64,000 nt of DNA, taken from Rhopalosiphum padi (lineage: Eukaryota > Arthropoda > Insecta > Hemiptera > Aphididae). The translations under genes and the position numbers were made by a program. The notes beneath the pieces were generated by a model. That model made no database searches. It was not told the origin of the DNA and saw only the letters and a list, made by a program, of their open reading frames with translations. Below, in pieces: positions 47,830 through 61,000 of the stretch; position 1 is the first letter of the stretch; every line of letters begins with the position of its first letter. The stretch lies in NCBI RefSeq assembly GCF_020882245.1, contig NC_083599.1:3782001-3846000 (forward strand), in the 5' to 3' direction.

Positions 47830-49463
47830 GGGCTACATTTATTATTTGAAATTCGATCCGAAAAGTTAGTAGATATAAAACGAAAATGATGATCACAGTT
47901 TAGTAGTTTACTAGCAGCAAATGTATATGAATTGATTTTACCTCAGATTTCACATTGAACTATGATTTTATATATTTTTATTAACTTTGTTTTCGCTGTT
48001 ATAATATTTCCTTTGTCCATAAAATAAAATCATAACTTTGAGCAGTAGTTCCAATTGTTCCAAATGTATCGTTTATTATAATATATTATTATGGCTCACG
48101 GTCTCGCGCGAGATTAACGTCTTTAACTACGGACAACGTCTTATCCCGCAGGAGTAGGTACGATTTTCGTTATTATTTTTATTTCATGAAATTATTTTTG
48201 TAACGAATAAATCGATCGTGTAAGATATTAGAGTCATATCGAAATAATAACAACTATATAGGGGTGAACCTGAGCCGTGTCTGTGTTAAAAAAAAAAACA
48301 ATAATCTTACACTGTATAAAATTATAATGGTACAAAATAAATAATATCTGTACAAATTTACGAAAAAAATAGACTTGTACGGGCGGAAATAAACGGAAAT
48401 CGTTAAAGATAATATTTTTTTCCATCGCATCTGTATAATATTTGGTTTGGGACACCAGACTTCACGGGAATTCAGTTGTTCGACATTGTCACACTATTCA
48501 AAACGTAGGTATACACAATATAATATTATATTGTTAACACCGAAACGCGGCACACAGTGTGCAGTCCGTTTATACGCCGTGTCGTACGCATATATATGCC
48601 TATACAATAATAATAATAAAATACGGTCCACATTGTGCTGAGCATTTTTTTCGTTATAGCCGCGCATTACATATACGTATATAAAGTGAAATATATTATA
48701 ACATCGACAACAGTCGTGTCCTCTCTAACGAGCCGCCGCCGATTGTATACACGCTGAAAAATCGTTTACTTTTGTACACACGCTGTGCCGCTGCACAGCT
48801 TACTTTTTCCCCGTAGGTTTTTGTTTATAAAATATGGCTTCTATCTTTGTGACGTCTGTACCGCCGACATTGTCCTTTGTGATCGGAATCCACGTTATGG
48901 CGCTATACCTCGATGTTGCTCTCGAGGAAACTATATAATATAGTTAATAATACCCCAAATTTATGGTCCCGATCCATTGTCATTGATTTCGTTTGGCCGA
49001 AGTGTATTTCGTTTTATTTGAACAGAATGGTGTTAGAGAAGCGTTCGAACGAAACACAATGTACACTACAATATTATCGTAGTATGGTAGGTCTGGCAAA
49101 CGTCCGCACAAAAAATTATTATGTCCGTGCGGGCATAACCAAAGACGAAAAGCAAAATGTTCGACCTTGGGACGGATTTATACTGCCTTTTCATTTCGAC
49201 GTATTGGTTGAATAAGGAAAGAACAAAGTGACCGAAACCGGTGACGTGCCGTGAGTGTGGATATTTGATGGTGGCCGTACGGGTACGGATCGTCGCGGAG
49301 TCGTCTTCGCTGTCGTGTTCTCCGTGTCGCACACTCCCATTAAACACGCATCGGTCATAATTATAATGTATACCGTCGTGTACCTCAAAACCCTTGGGCA
49401 GCAGTCAGCCCCGCTCGCCATTCCTCACACTCGGCATATTAGAAGCGCGTGTGCCCTACTTAA
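46593..49463. other. Repeat-rich intergenic DNA, no gene recognised
   Basis: This stretch has diverged internal repeats: 'ccgaaac...cacag...gtgcagtcc' near 46717 and 48540, and 'tttgtgatcgg' followed by 'ttgctct' near 47563 and 48878. A TA microsatellite lies at 47791-47821. Scattered open frames on both strands overlap each other and show no domain. Confidence 0.35.
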
Positions 49464-49903
49464 GAGGATGCCAGCGTAGTATTTGTTATCTCTCTCTAAC
49501 TCACGCGCAACATAACACATTTTACGTTCACAACAATGACTATAACCATAATAATTTCTCAAATTAGAGTAAAATGGCCTATTATAAAATTTAAAGTTAA
49601 GAACATAATCTAGGGCATCTCATAAGCGCTTTATTATATTTTTATTTTAAAGCGAGTTATGAGTGTTTTAAGATGTATAAGCAATTTACAATTTTAAAAT
49701 ACTCATAACTCGCTTTAAAATAGAAATATAATAAAACGCTTATAAGATGCCCGAAATAACGTTCTTAAATTTAAAATTTATAATAGGTCATTTCACTCTA
49801 ATTTGAGAAGTAACATGGTTATAGCCATTTTTGTGAACGTAAAATTTGCTATGTTGCGCGTGGGTTAGAGAGAGATAACAATTAATACTACGCTGGTATC
49901 CTC
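49464..49903. mobile_element. MITE with long inverted repeats and TAA target duplication
   Basis: The element starts GAGGATGCCAGCGTAGTA and ends with the near-inverse TACTACGCTGGTATCCTC. TAA lies on both sides (49461-49463 and 49904-49906). The arms extend inward about 200 bp, through 'gttatctctctctaac' and 'cactctaatttgag'-type words, to a short AT-rich loop near 49675-49695. A 3-bp TWA target duplication is typical of PIF/Harbinger elements, so I tentatively place it there. Confidence 0.75.
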
Positions 49904-49906
49904 TAA

Positions 49907-51639
49907 AGGATTAATGTATGATGATGTGCATAGTACATTGTAAATATTATTTTATTTTGTAGTTTATAATTTTAGCGAAGGTTGGCCGTACTAAATTTTC
50001 TGAATTCAATCTAAGAATTTTTAAGTCCCATGGCTGTGATCGGCTGCAGAAATCGTTATTATGTACCATGTACGTACTATATAACATCCGATACCTATAT
50101 GGCGCCAACGAACAACCCATCGCCTGTCATGATTAATGATTTTAGGGTTCAATAAATATATTATAATAGAATTGTACAATGTACATTTTTTCGTGTACAA
50201 CTACAGTATATTTTAAGGCGATGGGGGAGGTTGCCAGTTAAATAAGGTCACAATGTGCATGTTACAATGTCAAGCCTGCACGTATTGTGTTACTCCACCT
50301 ACATATTCGTATTGTATTTTTTCCATTTATATAAGAATAGGTACACCGTACACATTACAAAGACTTTTCTGAAATAAATCGAAAGTGGTCGATTTTATTA
50401 TCTGCTGTATTATTATACAGGTGTAAAATAAAAATGTAGATATTACTTACATTCTGTAAACACATTTAATTTTGAAGTAAAATATACTTGCGAATTTGCA
50501 GTCTGATATTGTAGTATTAATCTGTATTATTAGCAGCTAGCTGTTCATTAATTATTTATTACTTTTTTTTTTACAATAATGGGTATAATTATTTCTTTTT
50601 TTTAAATAGTACTTTATTTTCAAATAACCAACCAGTATTTATAGGCTTATAAATGTTTAAAAATAATATTAATCACGAGTTATTATAAGTATTTTGTTAG
50701 ATTAATTACATTATACCTATATTAATTATAATATATTATATTAAACCTAGTATACTTCATATAACCACCCAATTTACAAACTTATACAAACATTGCAGCC
50801 TTCAAGGTTTAATAAAATATTAGGTATAAGACAATTATTAATCTGTAGCAAGGTTTGTTTAACATTTATCAATTTAAATAAATTTATTTACAGACTTAAA
50901 TTATTAAAATTTAATCAACATTGGTGGTAAACAATATTCATAGACTGGTCATTGTACTCTAGAGGTGTTCCGGGTCAATTCGGTCATCAAGTCCAAACCG
51001 GGTACCGATATCATACTCAGTACCCGACCGTCCCGATCAATACTCGTTATCCGGCGTGTTAGTAAATGTTGACTTAGACAGTACCCGGTCCTCGATGAAA
51101 TACTACATTTTTTCCCTAGAATATACTCAGTACCCGGCTAACTGACTAATTGAATGATAAAAAAAAATGTGTGCCCGCAATCGACTTACCTAATACCTTT
51201 TTATACCCAGGGGCCGGGACTCAACTTATTATTGCTTCCAAAATTAACACAAATTATTGCAATTTACCTAGCCCCGTTAGGTTTTACTTATATTTAGACG
51301 ATGTCAGATATGTCAATTTCAATAGAGTTAAAAATCAACTATGATAACAAGTTTGCGGTGGTCAATGAATAATTATAATTCAACGCGATCACAAAGGTAA
51401 AAATGTTATTAATAAAAACAAATTTTTAGTAAATAACCTATATCATATTTACATAATAATATAATATAATCTTTTCAGAAAATATAAAAACCAATCTTTA
51501 AGAAATTTGATTTATAAATGTATAATAATAAAATTAATATGTCCAATAATAATAACAAAATATGTTTCATATATAATAAAATATTTTGGTAATATTATTA
51601 TTTAAGTGTTTTTTTTTTCATTTATAACGCTTATAGTTA
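49907..51639. other. Intergenic DNA with dispersed repeats
   Basis: The segment at about 51140-51410 ('gggactcaacttatt', 'gtttgcggtggtcaatgaat') is a diverged copy of 56015-56290. A cluster of 'cagtacccg' words lies at about 51018-51138. No gene is recognised. Confidence 0.45.
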
Positions 51640-52500
51640 AGTGTCTTTAGTCGGGGAATAGCAAGTTCCTACACGAGTACTAGGTAAACAATTATATACG
51701 TTAGTTCCTACACGGTAAAAACCAGGTACCTACGTATGTTAGTTCCTACACGGCGGAAAAAATTAAATATGTATATACGAATTATATATATATATTGAAT
51801 TGCAGAATGTTTTACAGAATATTTTATGGCAGACAAACCTGATAATACGGCTATTACAGAATTTTGTGATTATTTGATAGACAATTATATATATAATCTT
51901 TCCCCCGAAAATGTGGGCGCGACAATGTTCTGGTAAAGTCCGTACGATAAACGCTTGTGAAAGTTTTCACTGAGATTTTAACTCAAATTTATATCACCAA
52001 CATCCACATATTTTTAAAATTATTGAAATGCTCAAACTTTTTCAAGTAAATACGTATATTAAAATAAGAACCACAATAATTAGTAACACAAAACCAAAAA
52101 TCAGTAAAAAATACGCCGAAAAAGAAAATTTCATAAATGAAAAAATTTCAGATTATACAACATACAAAATAAATCAATATGATTTTGTTAAATTTTTAAG
52201 ATATAGAAATAAACCTCATAAAATATAAAATTTCACATTATGCGATTTTTATTATATTTTTTTATCATTATATTATATTTATTTGTGAAAATGCGCTATG
52301 AAATTTGTATTATATTTTTTTAATCATCATAAATTTATTTTTAAAATTTGTATATACATAATATGTAGCTTTTTACGCCGTATAGGAATTAAAATACGTA
52401 CCTGGTGTTTACCGTGTAGGAATTTACATATGTATCTTTTGTACCTGCTACTGTCGTGTAGGGACTTACATTCGCTCCTTTAGTCCTGTAAGTTCCGAAA
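51640..52500 (+). mobile_element. MULE-type DNA transposon relic with subterminal repeat arrays
   Basis: Both ends carry arrays of 'gttcctacacg', direct on the left (51665, about 51708, about 51745) and inverted on the right (to about 52497). The inner arms also match ('cggtaaaaaccaggtac' versus the inverse of 'gtacctggtgtttaccg'). Between them, plus-strand frames give MULE/FLYWCH-type transposase C-terminal pieces. These are 'NACESFH', 'HQHPHIFKIIEMLKLFQ' and 'VNTYIKIRTTI', then 'EKENFINEKI'. Stops and frame changes interrupt it, and the catalytic core is gone. Confidence 0.75.
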
Positions 52501-53385
52501 ACTTTTCATAACCGACCTCATATAATACAGTGATATTTAAATTTATTATAATTTTTTTTTAATTTAAATATGATTCAGTTTGGTTGTGTTTTTATGTATA
52601 ATTTTTTTTTTGCCAATCCATTACGTAGTTTATGACTGTTTAAATATAATCATACACTGTATATCTACTACCTCGTAGGTGATGAAATACTTAATATTAT
52701 ATTATTTATTAGGTACTATTTTTTTATTTCACGTTCAGTTCCGTGAGTGGCGGTGACTATTCACAACAATTGCAATACAATTTATTGTGTATAAACACTG
52801 AACACGACGGTGATGCGTGAAGGGGCATATAGAAGAAACCATGCGTGTCTATATGATAATTAATATAGGTATATATGTTGGCTGCGACAATACGAGATTT
52901 TATAATATCTTGTGTGAGTTGTACACTTTCTCCTATATGTATTTAACAGTTTTTGAAACAATTTTATAGTCAGGGTGGCTGGATAAGAGATGCCAGACTG
53001 CGTATACTACACATATTTTACTGTGACGATGAAACGTATCGACGCACCAGGTATAGAGTTTCGACTACAATAAAAAAATGCATAGCGCTCGTGTATTCAC
53101 AAGTCACACAAGTCACGTTCAAGTCGTGTATCCTTCTGTTTTATCTTTTGCACTTTATTCAAAAAAGAGACGACATACATACGTATGTCCGGACTCCGGA
53201 AACACACACATACACGTAAAACGCATCATTTTATAACCAATACATTTTAACGCTCCTCTCAGCCCTCTCAGAATCTAAAATCATTCTTCAATCAAGATGA
53301 AATTATAAATTATATTAATACATTAACCTATACATAATAAGGTTAGGTTAGGTTTTGATTTATTTTATTTTAATAATTTAATTAA
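52501..53385. other. Intergenic DNA, no gene recognised
   Basis: The 88-codon open frame at 52953-53219 has no domain and no splice context. I consider it chance. Confidence 0.35.
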
Positions 53386-53600
53386 CTTAATATTAAATAT
53401 TTTATTCTCACAGTTACACTATTTACATAAAAAAATCTTATAAGAATGTGAACCGCCTTTTACAAATAAGCTATATATTTACATTGTCGTATATTAATCA
53501 AAATCTTATCAGTCTAATTAAATATTAAATTATAGGGAACATAATTCATCAAATATCATCACTGAATAAGTAAATAACAAATGTACAAAGATAAAATATA
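53386..53600. repeat. Dispersed repeat (partner 55605-55870)
   Basis: 'tattctcacagttacactat', 'gaaccgccttttacaaata' and 'taatcaaaatcttatcag' occur in the same order at both sites. The second copy carries an extra internal duplication of about 46 bp. Confidence 0.8.
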
Positions 53601-54029
53601 ATTCACATCAATGTAATATTTTTCATATTATTCATGAAAGATAATCTTTTAAATTAAATATAAACATTTTTTTTTCTGTTCAACTAATGTTTATGACATG
53701 GGTTTGACAAAACATAAATAGCATTTACTAAATCGATTTTTCGTGTTTGTTAAATGTTCTTGATTAACTTTAAATGTTAAATAAACACATAGTAAATATA
53801 TCTGTTACTTTGATTTTATTACATAAGTTTGGTAGGCAATATACGGTAATTTTTATTACGACAAGCTCTAGTATATAATATATATATATACGTATGCAAT
53901 TAGTGTATACTCAATACTCATACGGTCATACTATAACTATATAGATATATATATATAAATTACTCAAAATATGACATAAAAATTACAAAAAGCGTCCTTT
54001 AAAATTAAATAATATATTACAAAAAAAAA

Positions 54030-54560
54030 ATCATAAAATTTAGGTATATTCACTACAACATGACAATGGCGACTGTAATCGGTGAGATAAAATTGGATAG
54101 GTACTAATCTTAGTCCGTGGTACTTTCAAAGTTCTAAGTAAGTTATCGACATAATGATAAGAAGTGAACAAATGTGAAATCAGTAAAAATGACCCAAAAA
54201 ATGACTTAAAAGCTTTAACCACCGTTTTAATTTTTGGCATCTCAAAAATATTACGAAAAAAATAATACAATATTTAGGTATAATAATATTCTCTACAACA
54301 CGACAACCACGACTGTAATCGGTGAGATAAAATCGAATAAGTACAAATTTTAGTCCGTGATAATTTCAATATTTCAAAGTTTTAAATAAGTTATCAAAGA
54401 CATAATGGTCGACAAGGAATAATAAAAAGTAAACTAATGTGAAATCAGTAAAAATGTGAAAAAATGACCAAAAAATGCAAAAAAAAAAAATTAGTTGTTC
54501 AGATTCACATGCTAATAAAACACAATTGTGTCTAGGAGAGGATTGTCTAATAAGTTCCAA
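54030..54560. repeat. Two diverged tandem copies of a roughly 250-bp segment
   Basis: The first copy (about 54040-54245) and second (about 54275-54480) share 'cgactgtaatcggtgagata', 'ttttagtccgtg', 'taagttatc' and 'atgtgaaatcagtaaaaatg'. Short minus-strand frames run through both without a recognisable domain. The segment ends near a transposon-end-like 'cttccgagcccta' at 54584. Confidence 0.65.
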
Positions 54561-55026
54561 AAAAAAAAAAAAAAATGCATCAACTTCCGAGCCCTAATAA
54601 TAATTAATAATGATAATATATGACTTGGAACTATGAGACCCGTGAAAAAAAACGTTTGTAGGTACGGTACTTGAACGAAAAAATACGAACTTATAATAAG
54701 ATCGTACGGGTTTTTGCCATTTCAAAAACTCGTCTACATAGTGCAGGTGTCTTCGAAGGTAATATAAAACATTTGAAGCTTTTAGTATAGCGATATATAC
54801 CGTATTTATACGAAAAAAATATGTCAATTATAAACGTATACACTTACGTACCTACACTTGAATATTATATGGACAAAATAAAATATCAGTGCAGCTGCAC
54901 AAACATAGACTAAGCAAATATATATTATTGTGAACTAAATTAATCAACTATAAGATAAAATTACAATTAATTAATTCAATTACCCTTAGACTTAGAAATA
55001 ATCACAATCATTGCAGCTGTACAAAT

Positions 55027-58000
55027 ATGGGCTATTTAGTAAATAGGATACTGATTATGAGCAACGCCGTAATCTTCAAATTCTATCACAAAGGCGGCAT
55101 TATAATGTCTATAAAAGGGCAAAGAACAATCAATTCCGCGCTCAGTCGCTTACACAACACTGTATCAATAAATGTACGATATTTTTCTGTGTCAAATTCT
55201 TACAAGTTTAGTCTCGAGTCATCCGAAAGGTAAGTGAAAATTCATATAATAGATATTTTAAATATAATAGTTTATTCAAAAGGAAAAACTCTGTTACCCA
55301 ACCCCGTAATTTATCTTACAAGGTGATGAGTTAAAGACAAACATTAAAAATAAATAACATTTGAAATACTATCTCTTAATGATAATTATATACCATAATT
55401 TTAACTCATTACAATTGTATCAATATAAAATATTAAAGTTTTAGGTTTTTAAAACCGCTAAGGTTCATAGCCGGGACCCAACTTTTCTACTACCTTTTAA
55501 TATCAGGGACTTAACTTACTGACATAATACCAATATATCATACAATATAGACAATAAAGTGATATCATAATATTTTACAATGTAATAATACTAGTTTATA
55601 AGTAATATTAAATGTTTTATTCTCACAGTTACACTATTTACATAAGAAAAATCTTATAAGAATGCGTGAACCGCCTTTTACAAATAAATTATATATTTAC
55701 ATTGTATGTAAACCGCCTTTTACAAATAATCTATATATTTACATTGTCATACATTAATCAAAATCTTATCAGTCTTATTAAATATTAAATTATAGGTAGC
55801 ATTAGAAATATCATCCCTGAATAAGTAAATAACAATTAATGTACAAAGTATTAAGATAAAATATAATACACATCAATATAATATTTACACTAAAACAATA
55901 TTTAATTATATTAATCGCTGTAAAAATTGTTTTTCAATAAATATTTAACATACCAGAGACGATTTGAACTAATAATAGGTGTATTAGGCTAACTGCATTC
56001 CATCTCATTGTTACCCGGTAATTATTTTCATTACATTACGTCCTACTATCTTTTTATACCCGGGACTCAACTTATCGCTTTCAAAGTTTCAAAATGTATA
56101 CAAATTGTCATGGACCCGATTTACTTAGCCCTGATAGGTTCACTTATATATAGACAATGTCGGTAATACACAGAAATAAGCAAACTGTAAATTAAAAACC
56201 AACCACGATTACAATAGTTTGCGGTGGTCAATGAATAATCATAATTATTCAATAATTCAATGCGATCACCCAAAGGTAATATTGATAAATTAATATTATA
56301 ACTGTTCTCTGCAGCGTTGGTCCGTCCTCCCATCCCGTGATCACTGTCAAACGCCAAACTATTGCAATCGTCTCCGCTGACCGCGTCGAGCGCTCCAATA
56401 CGCCCCTCTTTGCGTTCCAAATTCCGGTTAGGGTAGGTGTCATTATATGCTCGTATACACTGGTCATTCGTTTCCGTATTGCACGTTTGAACACTTGTGT
56501 TTCACCTTGTTCATTCGCCGACGTTTTTATCCGAAAGGTATGTTATTCGTTTTATTGTATTTCTTTGCTTTAATATAGGTAGTATAATGATTAATACCAT
56601 TGTTCGACTTTTAAACTTTTCAATTAATTTTAGACAATATAGAGACATATCGATGCAATATTCTCATAACCATTATTTTCTTCATAAAATATTTTTCTAC
56701 ATAATATTTATAGCTACAACATAGTTTCTTATTACTTTGGTTTTAAGAGCGGTACTTTTTTCTTTTTCATATCTACCGTAAGGGATATTGCTATTAGCTT
56801 GAAGACCATATAATAATTTCAAATTATAATATAATGTTTATAATTATCATCGTAGCAATTATAATAAACACCTTTTTACTCCGTCGTTTAATTGGTTATT
56901 ATATCGATGAAGTTGGTCAGTTATGGAGCCTCGAATACAATATATTTTTAAAATTATTTTTAAAGCATAACAAAACTTGAACTTGTTTCTCTTAAATTCA
57001 AGAAATAAAGTTGTCGGTAAATTCGAGGGTCTTGTGATCAAAAATTGCTGTTTTAAGTGATCTTGGATGTGCAGTTGTCCACGTGCATGTCGATAACCAC
57101 GTGGTTATATTGTGTACGTTACGGGTTACAAAATACCGCGCTCTCTTAGAGTCACTAAAATATCTAAATTTTTATACTACACACATAATCCCGAATCAGC
57201 CCAATCTAAATAAAAAAATCAATGTTCTATAACCTATTAACCTAATAGCATCAACGATTATGGACTTAAATAATCAATAACTCATAAGATAAATTAAATA
57301 ACAACATGTATATTATTTCATAACTGTGATAAAATTAAATTGTTAGTAATTAATTAATTAGTACAAATAATTCACTGAAACTATTATTTTATTAGAATAA
57401 TTTAAAATGGGTTACTCTCTTATCCCTGTGCGATATTGGTTCAAGAAACTTCTAGAAGACAAAAATGAATACCAGAGTTCGCCCATAATGAGTGTTGAAG
57501 TATCTAATCCAATACAAAACGACAATCGAGGACAAATAACAATTATTCATCAACAACATTTTTGGACGCCAAGACCTCAATGTTTATTGAGAAAACAGGG
57601 TAATGTATAATTTAAATACATAAATATTTTTTAAATTATATTATTTATGTAATTGTTAAAACATCAATATTAAAATACTAGAGCCAGATTGCATATATGA
57701 ATAATAATCACTTAAAACATATAATAAATAAATAGTAATGGCCAATGGCTATTAACTAATACCTAATGATCTCTTAAATATTTAGTGCTTCAAATCTGGT
57801 CCGTTAAATTTTATTTAACCATTATATTATATTGGTCAATTTTTCATACAATCCTGCTTTAGTTTGTGCCTTATAATAAACATATATACTTATTTTCCTA
57901 ACAAACACTGAGGAATTGCATTCATTTTAAATCATCTGTGATGAACTTTAAAATGATATTAATGATATTTATATGAGAAATTAGATTTTATGGAATAATT

Positions 58001-61000
58001 TAAATTTAGAAATATATCAAATACACATATTATTATCCCTGTAAGTCATATATATTTTTAATATTGAATACATATTTATTTTGATGTTTATATTTAAAAG
58101 GTTCAAATGAAAACGCCATTGACTGATGTTGCCGAAGTCACTCAAATAATGTATACAATTAATTGTAAAGAAACTATATTCAATCAAATCATTCACTCGT
58201 TCAACATCACTCAACACACCAGATCATATATATATACTTAAACCTATTCCAATATTACTGTTAACTTTATTTTGTCTTGGCAGATAATAAAAGAATTAAT
58301 AAACTATTAAATAGTGTTTAATTTATTTCCTTTACATATTCTATTTTAATTTTAGAATTACTTCAACGTTAAAGGTTAAAATAATTAATAAATGTAAAAT
58401 GCAAATGGTCCATTTAGTTATTTTATGTCAGGGATAGCTAATTTTTTTAACGTTTTGTGCAAAAAATTACGTTATTATTCTCCTGCATGTTATTTAACTA
58501 TAAAATATATTATAAGAAAAATAAGAAAAAAATGTAGGTACCTATTACTTTAAATTTATTTATTGTTTTATTTAGTAAATGTATAATGTATATATTTAAT
58601 TTTAAAAGAAATAACAATACTTTATTTATTAATTTGCTTGATAAAGTTGTAAGTAAAGTATAAAGTATTAAGTATTTAAATTTTTGGGACATTAATAATT
58701 ATAATTCTCACACAATTGACGTACAAAACAAGTAGTTTTGAAATACAATATTTGTATATTAATGTTCTCTGTGTATTATATAATTTTGATGATTCGTTTC
58801 CAGAGATTTCCAATGAAATTAACTATATTTTATTTTACATATTTTTACATATTTTGCCATAAGTACATGTTTTTACATATTTCTCAGTAATTCAATTTTT
58901 TTCCTACATATTTTGACAATTTGTTCATTTAGGATTTTTTTTAATAATTATTAATTATGTACAATTGAATTTTCAATACAAACCATTTCCCAAATTTCCA
59001 AAAGTACAACATAGTAACAAAATAATACCAATTATTGAACTTAATCTACGGTAGATATAACTTACTCCTTCAGGCATAGTCAAAATGCAATACAGTTCAA
59101 TAACATCAGTGGAAGTCGAAAGATCATTTAGTCAGTATAAAGAAATTTCACGACCAAATCGAAGATCTTTAAAATTTCAAAATTTTAAAATGGCTGTTAT
59201 CATAAATTGTAATCAAGATAATTAATATTTTTATTTTTTTTTTACCTTTTTTTATTTCTATTTTATAATTTGTAACACCTTATTTTTAAATTATTTTACT
59301 ATTTAAAATATAATTTGTTTCATTAGAAACTCATATGGATATATTATATAATTAAATATTAATAAATAAATCATATTAGTAAAATAAATATTTTGATTTT
59401 ATTAGCACATATTTATGTACATATTCTGCTAACGTAAACACATATTTTGGTTTTATAAATACATATAAATCCGAGCCCTAGTGATTATATACATAATGTT
59501 TATAACATCTACTGTTTTTAAGTATTTAAGCACGACAGTGGTTCTTAACTGGTGGAAACAAATTTATAAAATAAGCAAATATTCTACTTTAATAATTTTA
59601 ATCTTTTGGCCTTTAACAATTTCTAAGACAGCAGTACAAGTGTATAACCATCCAGAATAATTTTTAAGTTATTTTTTATAAATAGTATACCAAAATATTA
59701 TTGTTAAATGAAAATTTAAAAAATGTATATACAAATACTATTTTATTTTACAGCTATTACTAGAAAGATTAAATGTTAAGTGTTTCATCATTCAAAAAAG
59801 GTTATGAAATACTGAGATACATTATTTCTATTAAAAATATGAGATTATAAATATGTATTATTATAAAAACTGCAATTTTTTTTTGTAGATTAAATTAATA
59901 TTATTTTAGGTATCTGTAACAAACTTATGATAAATTAAATAATAATACAAATGCATATCATTAATAATATTTAATAACTAATAATATTTATTATTTCTCG
60001 TAGGTATAGAAATGAATACACTTTTTACTATTATTTATAACTTTGTTTATAAATTACCCCAATTACAGTTACAATAAAATATATAGTATTAAAAGCCGTG
60101 ATAAAAGTATATTGCTAAGATCTGAAAATTCTTAGGCTTCCTCATAAGTTATTGTTAATGGAATTTGAGAAAAAGGTTTATTGTGAAGTGACATACATTT
60201 TATTTTTATTATTCAAAAAATATTAACTATAGCATTATAAAGCATTCCAATATTACCTAATACCTAAATCATAATTTCCATACAAAGTGAATTTTAAAAA
60301 CTATTAATATTATAATTAATAGCTATATTTTATGTTTGTTGTTGGAAAAAATTAGTTTAACTTACCGTATTACTAAGAGAAAAAGAAATCACTAATACCA
60401 ATAATGCAATATAAATATATATATATATATAATATAAAATTATTAAAAGTATAGGCTTGTTTTAGGGTTATCAGATTATATTTCTCTGAAACTGGGACAT
60501 TTTGAATGGATATATATATATAATGAATTATGTATGCAAGAAATATTATACTAAAACCTATTATTCATATTATCTTATTATTTATAAATTATGTTCTACA
60601 ACCGTTTTCAATCAAATTCTACGCCTGTCAATAATAATATAAATTATAATTATAATTCATTGATCAGTTCTTGGAACTTTTGGAGTCCAGGGTTTCTCCT
60701 GGAGATTTTACTAAATATTCGTGAACTCGATAGATCCATGAACTTGTTTTAATAAAGATTTATAAAGATAAAAATTTGGTAGTAGAATGCTTCACAAAAT
60801 GTATGTTTGAAGCAAGTTTTTATAATAAGAAAAGATTTAACCGTTCTTGAATTTGACCATGTGTTGTATATGAGTGAAAATACACATTCCACAGCTGCAT
60901 TGAACCCGTCAAAAAAAAAACTAAATTCAACAAATTTTTTTTGTAGGATGTTGATGTTTTCTCCTAATTGAAAATCGGTATTTTATCGAGTACAATTTTA

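Noticed and set aside
48913..49479. Overlapping frames of 74-100 codons on both strands before the MITE
   Set aside because: They are mutually overlapping, with low-complexity Thr/Arg content, and lie in a repeat-rich block with no splice or domain support.
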